64,000 nucleotides of DNA from Leptospira barantonii (GCF_002811925.1 NZ_NPDS01000004.1:283631-347630); one strand, 5' to 3'. Positions 19,388 to 33,881 are shown, counted from the stretch's first letter. Numbers and translations are program-made. Notes: generated by a model not told the origin, from the letters alone.

Positions 19388-21004
19388 TTAGTTTCCGTTT
19401 TCGGAAAATCGAATCTTATAACTTTTATAGATTCGATCGTTGATCTCTCCGAGTTTGCCCCTATCCAAAGCGATTTCCGTTCCGTCGTCCAAAGAAATCA
19501 ATGCAAAACCAGATTTTCCTTCCCGAATATTCTTTCGTAGATCCTGAACCGATTTCACTTCTTGTCCGTCGATTTTTTCGACGATCTTAAAACTCAAATC
19601 GTGAAACCCGTTGTTCGATTCGTCCGGAAGCACCTGAGATAGAAGAACGATCTTACCTACGTCTCCTTCCTTCTCATGAAACTTATAATAGTCGTAAAGA
19701 TACAGAAGTTTACGATCGACTCTGGATCTCCAATCCTTTCCCCATTCTTCCAATAAAGGTTCGGATAGTTCAAGGAAAACAAAACCGCCTTCCACGGCGA
19801 AGTCGTTCGAAGCGGGAATGTTTTTAAACGGAATTCGAACCGCAGAATGAGGGAAGGGTTTCAACTTCATGCTGAGGTTGATCTTCTTCTTATCTCTCAA
19901 AACAAGAATCGGAATTTCTTTTCCCAAAGAATAACCGAACGCGTCCCCCGCGTGCGCCAAGAAGGAAAGAACTTGTTTACCATAAAGCGGATGATCGATA
20001 TAACCCTTCGAGTCCACGTTCTTTCCGCCGAACTCGAGAATGACGTCTTCCAATTTCAGAACTCCGCTCGCGGATGAACCAGGAATCAAATCCGCAACCA
20101 GAATGCCCGAATCCGATTCTTCCATTCCGTAATATCTTTTAACGGAACCGTCCGTGATCGGGCGAAAACGAAATCCCTTATAACCGAATACGTTCGTCCC
20201 CGGAGTATTTAAGAATTTTTGAATGATAAAGGACGGAATGATTCTTCCGGAATTTTTTCCGGAAGTAAAATCGTAAAGAAGACCGGATACTTTTCCGTTT
20301 TCGATTACGACCTCGCCGAATCCGTTCAGACCCTCGCTTGAGCTTACATCCACAACCGGAAGTTCCACTTGTCCGAGCGGCATTTGATCCATGTCCATAC
20401 TCAAAAGAGAAATCGCCGTCGCTTGAATCGAACCGGAGTTATCCAGCTGATAAACGTTTGCTTGTTTCGGGAAAACGGAGATCGGTGAAAACTCGAGAGG
20501 AACAAGATCGTCGAAGAAATTTTTCTTTTCAACTCGAAGAAGGGCAAGATTGGATTCTGGATCGTAACGAAACACGACCGCTTTCATTTCCGAATAAGAG
20601 GAATATTTTTTCACCTCGACCAATGTGGCATCGGGTAAAAGAGAATAGGGGATCAGAATCCGATTGCCTTCGGTTACGACTCCGACACCTCTTCGAACCC
20701 TAGGATTTTTTTTCTTCCAAGGTTGATGATACTCGGGTTCTTGAAACGTAACCTTGATCTGTACGATACTTTTGTGATAAAGATCGTGACTCGTTTTCGA
20801 TCGAGCGGGAGCTTCCGTCTTTTCCGAACCGGAAGTTTCGTTTTTCTGAGATTCTTTTTTGCCCTTGGGCTCCTTCGTTTTAGAGGATTTTTTTTTAATG
20901 AGAAGAAGGTCCGATTCTCCCTTGGGGGTAACTTCGGCAGAAACCGCAAACGTCGGCAAAATGAAAACGAGTAAGAATACGAGTATGATCCGGGATTTAA
21001 ACAT
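19388..21004 (-). CDS. Deg/HtrA-like protein with all catalytic residues lost, PDZ
   Basis: A 538-residue exported protein (signal FLLVFILPTFAVSA), with a Lys/Ser/Glu-rich linker (about 30-72), a trypsin-like domain (about 75-255) and PDZ-type segments (about 275-375 and near the C-terminus, KIVEKIDGQEVKSVQDLRK). Gap-free comparison with the neighbouring active Deg protein shows the catalytic triad replaced: His by Ser121 (RILIPYSLLPDA), Asp by Asn152 (ESNLALLRVE) and Ser by Asn227 (SSEGLNGFGEVV). The fold-supporting residues around each site are kept, so it is a pseudoprotease rather than decay. It starts 14 bases after the stop of the active paralogue, in one operon; it may act as adaptor, inhibitor or substrate-binding partner in the periplasm. 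That role is inferred. Confidence 0.8.
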   Translation of the reverse strand: MFKSRIILVFLLVFILPTFAVSAEVTPKGESDLLLIKKKSSKTKEPKGKKESQKNETSGSEKTEAPARSKTSHDLYHKSIVQIKVTFQEPEYHQPWKKKNPRVRRGVGVVTEGNRILIPYSLLPDATLVEVKKYSSYSEMKAVVFRYDPESNLALLRVEKKNFFDDLVPLEFSPISVFPKQANVYQLDNSGSIQATAISLLSMDMDQMPLGQVELPVVDVSSSEGLNGFGEVVIENGKVSGLLYDFTSGKNSGRIIPSFIIQKFLNTPGTNVFGYKGFRFRPITDGSVKRYYGMEESDSGILVADLIPGSSASGVLKLEDVILEFGGKNVDSKGYIDHPLYGKQVLSFLAHAGDAFGYSLGKEIPILVLRDKKKINLSMKLKPFPHSAVRIPFKNIPASNDFAVEGGFVFLELSEPLLEEWGKDWRSRVDRKLLYLYDYYKFHEKEGDVGKIVLLSQVLPDESNNGFHDLSFKIVEKIDGQEVKSVQDLRKNIREGKSGFALISLDDGTEIALDRGKLGEINDRIYKSYKIRFSENGN

Positions 21005-21018
21005 TAGATTTTCCTTAA

Positions 21019-22533
<1,515 letters not shown>

Positions 22534-22571
22534 TGGGCCCTCCAAAAAGAATATTCTAATTTTAGAATTTT

Positions 22572-23124
<553 letters not shown>

Positions 23125-23197
23125 ATTTTTAATTTACGGGTTCTATTCAAAAAATCCGAGACATTTCAAACAATTCTTTTTTGTTCCGAACGAAGAA

Positions 23198-23218
23198 AAG
23201 CCCGGCAAAACCGGGCTT
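23198..23218 (-). terminator. rho-independent terminator after htpX
   Basis: Read on the - strand, AAGCCCGG and CCGGGCTT form a perfect 8-base stem with a 5-base loop, followed by TTTTC. It starts 27 bases after the htpX stop (23245) and ends 93 bases before the apt start, so it ends the htpX transcript. Confidence 0.85.
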
Positions 23219-23244
23219 ATTTTGAAAGTTCCGTTAAACGATTC

Positions 23245-24132
23245 TTAGTAACCGGAATTCTTCAGAGCGGCAATTCTCGCTTCCAAAGGTGGGTGCGTCG
23301 AAAACAAGGCCATCCATTTACTATGACCTGAAATTTTCATAGTCGCAAGAGCTTCTCCGCCTCTTTCGTCTTCGGGTGCGTCGAATGTGCGTCTCAATTT
23401 TTCAAGAGCCGCGATCATATTCTGACGTCCCGCAAGTTTTGCGCCGCCCGCGTCCGCGCGATATTCTCTGGTTCTGGAGAAATACGCAACCACGATCGAT
23501 CCGAGAATGCTGAACAGAATACTGAGAACGATATTAGCCACAAGACGAACGGTGTATTGAAGATCTTCCTTCACCATTGTACTGAGCGCGTAACTGATGA
23601 TTCTCGAAAAGAACATTACAAAAGCGTTAACAACACCCTGAACAAGAGTCATCGTCACCATGTCTCCGTTGGCGACGTGGGCCAACTCGTGCGCGAGAAC
23701 TCCTTCCACTTCCGCGTTGTCCATTACTTGCAACAAGCCGCTGGAAACCGCGACAAGAGAACTCGATTTGGAAGGTCCAGTTGCAAACGCGTTGACTTCT
23801 GGAGAATGATAGATTCCCACTTCGGGAATCGGAAGATTTGCGGCTCTTGCGAGTCTTTCCACTCTGGAATACAATTCTCTTTCGACTCCGGATGCGGATC
23901 TAGGATCGATGATCTTTACTCCCATCATCATCTTTGCCATGAACTTGGATAAAAGCAAAGATACGAAAGCGCCGCCCATTCCCCAAAGGAAACAGAACAC
24001 GAGTAGGGAACTCAGATTGATTCCGTTTGCGTCCAGATAAGGACCGATTCCAAATACGCTCGTGATGATGGAAATCGTAACGACCACGAGAATATTGGTC
24101 AGCAAAAACAACCCAATTCGTTTAAACCACAT
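23245..24132 (-). CDS. htpX: membrane zinc metalloprotease HtpX
   Basis: A 295-residue inner-membrane protease of the M48 family, which cuts misfolded membrane proteins. Two N-terminal helices (IGLFLLTNILVVVTISIITS, then a second around LVFCFLWGMGGAFV), the zinc motif HELAH in EGVLAHELAHVANGD, two further helices after the active site, and the third ligand in the EYRADAGGAKLAGR segment. The C-terminus FSTHPPLEARIAAL is family-typical. AGGAG stands nine bases before the ATG. A hairpin region with direct repeats (24213-24275) precedes it and may lie in its leader. Single-gene unit bounded by a terminator. Confidence 0.96.
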   Translation of the reverse strand: MWFKRIGLFLLTNILVVVTISIITSVFGIGPYLDANGINLSSLLVFCFLWGMGGAFVSLLLSKFMAKMMMGVKIIDPRSASGVERELYSRVERLARAANLPIPEVGIYHSPEVNAFATGPSKSSSLVAVSSGLLQVMDNAEVEGVLAHELAHVANGDMVTMTLVQGVVNAFVMFFSRIISYALSTMVKEDLQYTVRLVANIVLSILFSILGSIVVAYFSRTREYRADAGGAKLAGRQNMIAALEKLRRTFDAPEDERGGEALATMKISGHSKWMALFSTHPPLEARIAALKNSGY

Positions 24133-24212
24133 TTTGGTTTCTCCTATAACTTCTCTATATATACTACTACTGAAATCAAGAGTCGATCTATCTATTTCAC
24201 GGATTTAGACCC

Positions 24213-24275
24213 GCAAATGCGACCCATAGGGAGCATTTGCGTTGAGTTTTTTTGACCCAGGAATCCATTTTGCGC
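24213..24275. repeat. palindrome plus direct repeat upstream of htpX
   Basis: GCAAATGC (24213-24220) and GCATTTGC (24233-24240) are perfect 8-base arms, followed on the + strand by GTTGAGTTTTTTT. A second copy of the last part, GCGCTGAGTTTTTTT, follows at about 24261-24275. As a terminator it would face the + strand, yet both flanking genes run on the - strand, so it is more likely a dispersed repeat or part of the htpX leader. Confidence 0.5.
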
Positions 24276-24284
24276 TGAGTTTTT

Positions 24285-25891
<1,607 letters not shown>

Positions 25892-25895
<4 letters not shown>

Positions 25896-26363
25896 TGTTT
25901 CGATTTACTCCCAAAATCCACTTGAATTACGTTGGACTTATCGTCCTTCGTATCACCCTCTTTTTTCTCTGTTGAAACCGTCTTCTCAGCGGAAGGAGAA
26001 TCCTTTTTTAAGATCTCCGGCTCCGTAGTAAAAACCTTCATGTTCGTCAATGTTTGTTGTGTTTTATCAAAATAACGTAATATACAATCCCAGGGAATAA
26101 AGATCTCCTCCCAGGTGTAACCGAACTGCAGTTCCGCGTAGATCCATTCTTCCCCGGCGTCCAAATTGCGAACACCGCCTTTGGGGCTGAATACGAGAAC
26201 GATTCCGGATTCTTTTTCGTCGCCGACTAACCCGCGTTTGCCGATGACCAGTTGAGGATGGGGAAGTGCGTGTAAATAGAAGGTTCCGAACCGGTCCCAG
26301 TAAAGATCGAACAAAGAACGTTTGAACTTTCTGAGGGCCAGGATTTCCTCTTTCAGATTTTGT

Positions 26364-26371
<8 letters not shown>
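25892..26371 (-). CDS. SspB-like protein, possible ClpXP adaptor
   Basis: A 159-residue protein. Residues 1-110 form a compact mixed domain with FYLHALPHPQLVIGKRG, GIVLVFSPKGGVRNLD and EEIFIPWDCILRYFDKT; the last resembles the SspB strand that ends in a hydrophobic V/I-P-hydrophobic core, and the flexible Lys/Glu/Ser-rich tail ends in NVIQVDFGSKSK, like the ClpX-docking tail of SspB adaptors. SspB brings ssrA-tagged peptides to ClpXP. The family call is tentative because similarity is judged by eye. Overlaps the epimerase gene by eight bases upstream and the permease gene by four downstream, so is translationally coupled to both. Confidence 0.5.
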
Positions 26372-28265
<1,894 letters not shown>

Positions 28266-28414
28266 GTAGGAAATAAAATCCGCTTGTTCCTAAAAGTCCA
28301 ATCTTTTTGAAACGAATCGGCCCGATTTTTAAACGAACCGAAAAATGTGTTGCAGAAATTCTTTTCTTGCCCCACTCCAATAGGAGAATAAATCGGTTCT
28401 ATCATCGGGACACC

Positions 28415-28885
28415 TTGAAAGAAATTATCATCAACCTCCAAGGAGATCTGGACTTTAAATTGGGAGAGGCGCTTCTTTCCAAGTTGGAGGAACTTCCGGA
28501 TTCTCCCCGCAAAATTCTTTTGGATGCGAGCGGGCTCGAATCCGCCACGTTAGAAGGCGCTTCGATATTAAACCGACTTCCGGAACGTTTTCCACAATCC
28601 AAATTCGCGATTTGTTCCGTGCCGAACGGAATCGAAATCTCCGCGCAGGGCGCTCATGAAATTCCGGTTTTCTCCGATCGGGATTCCGCCAAATCCCACT
28701 TAATCTCGACCGAATCGAACCAGACTTCTTCCTTTGGGGAGAATTCTCCGGTGCTCGTCAATTGTCCGATTTGTTTTCATCTTTTAAAAGTGCAAGGTTC
28801 CGGGAACTACGGTTGTCCGGCCTGCCATTCCAAGTTTTTCGTAACCAAGGATTGGCGTATCTCCACGTTCGAAAGATTATTATAA
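28415..28885 (+). CDS. STAS-like domain protein with C-terminal zinc ribbon
   Basis: The TTG at 28415 is chosen (GGGA four bases before it); the frame opens at an ATG at 28307, but the extra 36 residues are basic and lack a clear fold. The 156-residue protein starts with KEIIINLQGDLDFKLGEALLSKLEEL, then PRKILLDASGLESATLEGASILNRL, a beta-alpha pattern like STAS (anti-sigma-antagonist) domains; the usual phosphorylatable Ser is near the SATLEGA turn. After a Ser/Thr-rich linker a zinc ribbon follows with CPIC at about 121 and CPAC at about 140. The fusion suggests a regulatory or nucleic-acid-related role; neither is proven. Divergent from the epimerase gene, convergent with the next. Confidence 0.6.
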   Translation: MKEIIINLQGDLDFKLGEALLSKLEELPDSPRKILLDASGLESATLEGASILNRLPERFPQSKFAICSVPNGIEISAQGAHEIPVFSDRDSAKSHLISTESNQTSSFGENSPVLVNCPICFHLLKVQGSGNYGCPACHSKFFVTKDWRISTFERLL

Positions 28886-28890
28886 TATTC

Positions 28891-31023
28891 TTACATTTCT
28901 TCGAAAAACTGGATCGTCTCCAAAACTTCCACCGGAACGTTTCCCGCTTGGAAGTAAGGATTGTATCTTTTTTTGATTCCCGAAACCAATCTTCGTTTTC
29001 TCGCTTCGAATGAATCCATGGATTCCTTAAGGATCGGATTCTTCTGCAACTCGGTGCGCAACTGAGGAGAAAAAGGCACATAACGGTTCAGAATATCCCT
29101 AGAAACACGATTGAGTCTGAGTTTCCCGGACGATTCGAAAAGAATCCAATACGAATAATCGGACGCGAACATGTCCTTCAGATTTTTTCTATACTTCACA
29201 AGTTGTTGATCTATGTTTTTTTTCGCGTCCGGTGTGAGCGCGGGGGACTTGCGAAAATTCTCCAGATACAGATAATATTCCGAGGTCAGAGAAGGCGGGG
29301 AAGAATCCTTCCACTTTCTTCCTCGAACGGTTCTTTCGATTTCCCATCGGAATTCGCCTAACGTTCTTGTGATCGCAAGAGTCATGTTTTCGTTCAATAC
29401 CTGCGGAAACACAAGACGTCCTCTCGACATCAGACCCGACGTGATCTCTTGCCAAAGAACCCCTCTGCTTCCGAACACGGGAAGAATGATACAATCGGGA
29501 GCCATCTCCTTCATCGCAAGGTCCGGTTTGCCCGGAGTTTGTTCCGGTTCGAAGGAGATCTGTCTGTAAAAAAGATGTTTATCGATTTTATGTACGTGAT
29601 CCACGACCGCGTTTAATTTTTCGGGTGTTACGAGAAACGCGTCCGTCTCTCCGTACATCTGATCCTCGGAAAGAATCGGATACGCAAGATTCGGATTCGC
29701 CGAAACTCCGATGAGTCCGTTGTATAAAAGATTGCTCAATTCCCAATCGAGAAGATGAAGTAAGTCTTCGATCCCGCTGTCGCCCGCGTAATCGTCCGTT
29801 CCGGTTTTACGAACCATAGACGCTCTGACTTGTTCGTAGGATTGTGCGAGATGATTTCGAGACGGAGTTTTTTTTCCGGAAAGAATCAAACCCAACCACT
29901 CCGGTAAAAAATATACCGCGAGTTTGTGATTGGTCGGATACGGATCCTGTGAGTAACTTCGAATTTTCTCCAAGGTTCCGTAGAGCTGAACGATTCTCGC
30001 GGGAGAAAGAAGATTCTCATCCATATAAAAAAAGTATAAGAATAAAAGAACCGCTTTAGGAATCGGTGATATATCCGATCTGTATCTCGCGTAACAAGCG
30101 GAGTAAAGTTCGATAAAGGTTTGTATCTCTTCGGGTTTGTGTTCCTTGCGTACGAGACCCGGATGTTCCTTAAACGCGTGAACCCTTTTTTGTATCTCCG
30201 AAGTAACGGAAGTGCCCATCGCGGCGTAGTTTAGAATTTGAGAAAGGCTTCCTTGAAACTCATCGGGAAGCGAAACGTCTTCCTGCGCGCCTCCGACCCC
30301 GCCCATTTGGATTCCGCCCCAAGTCCTCGTTTTTTCAGCGTCCTTCTCGGGAACGGTCTCGACTTGAATTCCCATATCATTTCCGTTTAAACTGAGAATC
30401 TTCGCGTCGAAACGAATCCATTCCTTGTCGTCTCCCGAAAATAAAACGTGAATCTTATCCCCCGTTGCAACCGGAAACGAATGATAGAGTTTTTTTGTGA
30501 ACACCTTCGTATGAAGACTTTTAGAAACAAAGTCCGGGCCAGGCGGACCGGAATACAAAAATCCCGGAAAGGCCTCGTCTCCGTCCGTAAGAAACACAGC
30601 GGGAAGAATTTTCCTCGGATGAGGCCCGAGATCGTGCACAAGATGTTGCAATCTTTTGAATATAAGTGCGTCTCTCCAAGCGGGGAGTTCGCCTTGGTGC
30701 GCGAGATAAAGCGCGAGTTCCGGAAGAAACACTTCTTGAAACCAGGAATGAGAATCCGCGATCTTTTGAAGAATCGAAACCGCGACGTGATCCAAAAAGG
30801 CGTGAATCTGAATCACGTCCCTTCCGTTCATATACGTTAGCGGTAGCTTCTTGAGAATTTTCGCTCTCAGACTCGCGCGGTGTTCGATCGAATTCCGAAA
30901 ACGTCTTTCGAGATAATATCCCGCAACGAGCAGAAGCGCAACGAATATGGTTCCGTTGATGACCGGTATCCAAGAAAATTCCGGCCATACCAAAATCGGG
31001 CGGGCTTGCGCTAAAAAAAACAT
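28891..31023 (-). CDS. large orphan protein with N-terminal membrane anchor
   Basis: I do not recognise this 710-residue protein. One N-terminal hydrophobic segment (WIPVINGTIFVALLLVAGYYLE) is followed by a basic stretch, so it is anchored with a large cytoplasmic or periplasmic domain. A part near residue 190 (GDKIHVLFSGDDKEWIRFD AKILSLNGNDMGIQVE, in two pieces) has the barrel-like rhythm of a YcgR/PilZ-type N-terminal domain, only weakly. The remainder is mostly helical (LYGTLEKIRSYSQ, VVDHVHKIDKHLFYRQ) with a conserved-looking late core FGSRGVLWQEITSGLMSRGRLVFPQ. Probably Leptospira-restricted. It sits alone, ATG at 31023, six bases from the STAS-like gene. Long, intact and without disruption, so under selection. 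Confidence 0.6.
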   Translation of the reverse strand: MFFLAQARPILVWPEFSWIPVINGTIFVALLLVAGYYLERRFRNSIEHRASLRAKILKKLPLTYMNGRDVIQIHAFLDHVAVSILQKIADSHSWFQEVFLPELALYLAHQGELPAWRDALIFKRLQHLVHDLGPHPRKILPAVFLTDGDEAFPGFLYSGPPGPDFVSKSLHTKVFTKKLYHSFPVATGDKIHVLFSGDDKEWIRFDAKILSLNGNDMGIQVETVPEKDAEKTRTWGGIQMGGVGGAQEDVSLPDEFQGSLSQILNYAAMGTSVTSEIQKRVHAFKEHPGLVRKEHKPEEIQTFIELYSACYARYRSDISPIPKAVLLFLYFFYMDENLLSPARIVQLYGTLEKIRSYSQDPYPTNHKLAVYFLPEWLGLILSGKKTPSRNHLAQSYEQVRASMVRKTGTDDYAGDSGIEDLLHLLDWELSNLLYNGLIGVSANPNLAYPILSEDQMYGETDAFLVTPEKLNAVVDHVHKIDKHLFYRQISFEPEQTPGKPDLAMKEMAPDCIILPVFGSRGVLWQEITSGLMSRGRLVFPQVLNENMTLAITRTLGEFRWEIERTVRGRKWKDSSPPSLTSEYYLYLENFRKSPALTPDAKKNIDQQLVKYRKNLKDMFASDYSYWILFESSGKLRLNRVSRDILNRYVPFSPQLRTELQKNPILKESMDSFEARKRRLVSGIKKRYNPYFQAGNVPVEVLETIQFFEEM

Positions 31024-31313
31024 GCGAAATGTATAAGTTTCTTTTTTTCAGGGGTCAAGCAGGATTCTTAGAAGCGTTTCGATTGTAAGAACTTGTACTT
31101 TGGAAAGCGCCGTAAAAACTCTGCAAACAAATTCCAAAACTTCGAACCGTTCTTATCATAGATCCGAACGAACTCCGTTTCAACTCGAAAAAGGGAAGAA
31201 TCATCGTTTCTTAAAGTAGATTCGATTTAACTTCGCTTTAAAAGATTTTGCAATTCGGTTAAAAAAACTTCTTTTCAAAAGAATCGTTAAGAATGCGACT
31301 GGACTTACAGTCC
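31024..31313. other. non-coding leader and promoter region of the B12 operon
   Basis: No gene on either strand. AT-rich DNA that must contain the divergent promoters of the orphan gene and the riboswitch-led B12 operon. Runs of A and T near 31240-31275 are frequent, but I could not pick a convincing -35/-10 pair. Confidence 0.5.
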
Positions 31314-31482
<169 letters not shown>

Positions 31483-31603
31483 CCTGAAGATACGTTTCGA
31501 CCTCGGAAGTAAGGCGATCCGTAGCTTAAATAGAACATTACCGTATAACACGCGTTAGATCCTTAAGGGATTGATACGCTTATAGTCTGTTTGTCTTGGA
31601 GTT

Positions 31604-31622
31604 TACTCTGAAAGGAGGAGTA
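31604..31622 (+). promoter_or_regulatory. hairpin presenting the cbtB ribosome site
   Basis: TACTC (31604-31608) and GAGTA (31618-31622) are complementary and enclose TGAAAGGAG, placing the strong Shine-Dalgarno AAAGGAGGAG of the first operon gene in a hairpin loop. Such a structure could be part of the riboswitch expression platform acting on translation. The stem is only five base pairs, so this is suggestive. Confidence 0.4.
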
Positions 31623-31627
31623 TTCTT

Positions 31628-31813
31628 ATGCGTACCGTTTCCACGTCTTCGCAAACGAGCAAGGGCCTTTCCATATCTTTGGATCCGATCCTTACCGTTT
31701 CCTTGGTTTTTGTTTCTTTGTTCGTAATTTACATCGTCGGTTTGGAACCGATGCCTGAACTTCACGCGTCGTTTCACGATATACGACACGCCACCGGTTT
31801 TCCCTGTCACTAA
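31628..31813 (+). CDS. cbtB: cobalt transporter subunit CbtB
   Basis: A 61-residue protein with a single membrane helix (LTVSLVFVSLFVIYIVGL) and a short His-rich C-terminus, HASFHDIRHATGFPCH, which is the CbtB-family signature. CbtB works with CbtA, a B12-regulated predicted cobalt importer. AAAGGAGGAG lies seven bases before the ATG. It is the first gene after the B12 riboswitch and is only two bases from cbtA. The His and Cys residues at the end probably bind cobalt at the outer side of the membrane. Confidence 0.93.
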   Translation: MRTVSTSSQTSKGLSISLDPILTVSLVFVSLFVIYIVGLEPMPELHASFHDIRHATGFPCH

Positions 31814-31815
31814 AA

Positions 31816-32679
31816 ATGAGGGAGAATCTTTTCAAGCGACTCGTTTTAGGTTCTAAGGCGGGTTTGATCGCAGGTGTCGCTTATGGAATCCTACTTCAAT
31901 TCCTTGTGACTCCGATGATCTTAAAGGCGGAGGTTTTCGAAACAAACGCGAACGTTTCTTCCGCGTCCGCGAACACGACAACTTCAGCCAAAACACATTC
32001 GCATTCCCATGTAGATGGAAAAAAACACCATCACCATTCTGCCGTTGTTTCCAACGAAGGTTCCGATTCAAGTCAGAACATCCAAGACGAAAATTTCGAA
32101 ACTCTAAAACGAAACGTTTGGACCTGGATCGGCTGTCTTCTTTTAGGTCTTGCATTCGGCGTTCTGAGCGCGATCGGATATAGCTCGTTAGAGTTTACGA
32201 ATATTCTAACTTTCGAATGGATTGAATCCGTTTGGAAACCGTCGCTTTTGATTTCGGGAATCGGGTTTATCGTATTTTATGCGATTCCTTCTTTGGGTCT
32301 TCCGCTCCAACTTCCGGGAGTGGCGGGTTCCGAAGAGGATTTCGAACTCCGACAAGCCTGGTGGTTACAATCCATCTTCTTGTCTTCTGCGGCTTTGACG
32401 TTTTGGTTTTGGATTCGAAACCGTTTTTTTAAGGGAAGAATTTCGAGCGCGATCGCATTCGTTTTTCTTCTCGGAATTCTTTTCGCATTCTTATTTTGGA
32501 TTCCGGGTGTTCCGAAACATTCCACAACCACTTCGGTGCCGAACGATCTGCTCGTTGAATTTAGAATCAAAAGTGCGATCGCAAATTTTTTTCTTTGGTC
32601 TACGATCGGTTTTTTGATTTCGAATTCGATTGCAAAAAATCGAGAAGTTCCGTTTCCCCTGGAAACACGGAAGGTTTAG
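31816..32679 (+). CDS. cbtA: cobalt transporter subunit CbtA
   Basis: A 287-residue inner-membrane protein with about five to six helices. The start FKRLVLGSKAGLIAGVAYGI and PSLGLPLQLPGVAGSEEDFELRQAWW in the middle are typical of CbtA. Between helices 1 and 2 a long loop carries a run of histidines (THSHSHVDGKKHHHHS), likely an extracellular or periplasmic metal-gathering site; such His loops occur in CbtA homologues. It follows cbtB by two bases, and the next gene starts five bases after its stop. It supplies Co2+ for the CbiX chelatase encoded next. Confidence 0.92.
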   Translation: MRENLFKRLVLGSKAGLIAGVAYGILLQFLVTPMILKAEVFETNANVSSASANTTTSAKTHSHSHVDGKKHHHHSAVVSNEGSDSSQNIQDENFETLKRNVWTWIGCLLLGLAFGVLSAIGYSSLEFTNILTFEWIESVWKPSLLISGIGFIVFYAIPSLGLPLQLPGVAGSEEDFELRQAWWLQSIFLSSAALTFWFWIRNRFFKGRISSAIAFVFLLGILFAFLFWIPGVPKHSTTTSVPNDLLVEFRIKSAIANFFLWSTIGFLISNSIAKNREVPFPLETRKV

Positions 32680-32684
32680 AAAGA

Positions 32685-33866
32685 ATGAAGGATTTCGGAA
32701 TTCTCATCGTAGGACATGGAAGCAGAGAAGTTTCCTCCGGCGTTGAATTTGAAACCTTTGTTCAAGAATACGCGCGGACCAGACCCGAATTCGAAATCAG
32801 AATCGCTTACGTGGAACTTGCGGAGCCAGATCTAAAAACATCTCTCCGAAATTTCGCGAAAACACATTCCAGAATTCTAATTTTTCCTTTGTTTTTGTTC
32901 GCGTCCGGGCATGTAAAAAACGACATCCCATTGATTCTTTCGGATTTAAAAGCGGAGTTTCCGAATCACGAATTCGTATCGGCTCTGCCTTTGAACGTAC
33001 ATGAGAATATCATAAAACTTTTAAATATTCGAGCGGGCGAAAGAATCGGAGCGGAATCCCAATCCAAAACCGGAGTGATCGTAGTCGGGCGAGGCGCATC
33101 GGACGTCGATTCCAACGGGGAATTCTACAAAGCGGTCCGTTTTTTCGAGGAAGCGAATTCTTTCCTTTTCGTAAAACCGAGTTTTATCGGAATCACAAAA
33201 CCTCTGCTCCCCGAAAGTCTGGAAATGTCCGCAAAACTCAGACCGGAACGGATCTTGATTCTTCCTTATTTCCTATTTGATGGAAAGCTAATACAAAAGA
33301 TTTCTCATATAGCCGAGGACTATTCCGAAAAATATCCTTGGATTAAAATTACCACCGCGGGACATTTCGGACCCGATCCGATTTTGTTTCCGATTTTGGA
33401 CGAAAGAATTTCTTCCGCATTGTCCGGCAAAGAAAGACTTCCTTGCGACAACTGCGAGTATCGAGTTTCCATTCCCGGACTCAAAAACAAAGTGGGCGGA
33501 CTCGATTCTCTTCTTTGGAGTATGAGACATTTGGAAACTCATACACAAGCGGCTCCCCACGAATTCCCTCATAGAAATCTAAAAAAACATATCTACGTAT
33601 GCGAAAACGTGGACTGCGCGAGCAAGGGAAGCATTTCGCTTATCAATAAGATCCGATCTTCGATCAAAAAACACGGAAGACAAACAGACTTCCGAGTTTC
33701 CAGAAGTTCCTGTTTGGGAAGATGCGGAGAGGGGCCGACCGTCGTGGTATACCCGGACGGAATCTGGTATCAAAGAGTCAACGAAAGCGACGCGGAAGAA
33801 CTCGTCGCCGAACACCTGTTTAACGATCGTCTTGTTTCAAGACTGGTCGATAACATCATGCAATAA
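32685..33866 (+). CDS. cbiX: sirohydrochlorin cobaltochelatase CbiX with ferredoxin-like domain
   Basis: A 393-residue, three-part protein; the ATG at 32685, five bases after the cbtA stop, is preferred to upstream in-frame starts inside cbtA. Residues 1-125 form an active CbiX half with metal-binding His in ILIVGHGSRE and FLFASGHVKN. Residues 130-265 are a second CbiX half in which both His are lost (VVGRGASD, FDGKLIQK), so probably only structural. The C-terminus (about 305-385) is a thioredoxin-like [2Fe-2S] ferredoxin domain with Cys in VCENVDCASKG and SSCLGRCGEGP. It inserts Co2+ into sirohydrochlorin, the committing step of the cobalt-early route; the cluster may be redox or structural. 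Confidence 0.93.
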   Translation: MKDFGILIVGHGSREVSSGVEFETFVQEYARTRPEFEIRIAYVELAEPDLKTSLRNFAKTHSRILIFPLFLFASGHVKNDIPLILSDLKAEFPNHEFVSALPLNVHENIIKLLNIRAGERIGAESQSKTGVIVVGRGASDVDSNGEFYKAVRFFEEANSFLFVKPSFIGITKPLLPESLEMSAKLRPERILILPYFLFDGKLIQKISHIAEDYSEKYPWIKITTAGHFGPDPILFPILDERISSALSGKERLPCDNCEYRVSIPGLKNKVGGLDSLLWSMRHLETHTQAAPHEFPHRNLKKHIYVCENVDCASKGSISLINKIRSSIKKHGRQTDFRVSRSSCLGRCGEGPTVVVYPDGIWYQRVNESDAEELVAEHLFNDRLVSRLVDNIMQ

Positions 33867-33881
33867 TTTTAGGAGAATACG

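Noticed and set aside
24213..24253. Reading the hairpin as terminator of the permease gene
   Set aside because: The T-run is on the + strand while the permease is on the - strand; the orientation is wrong.
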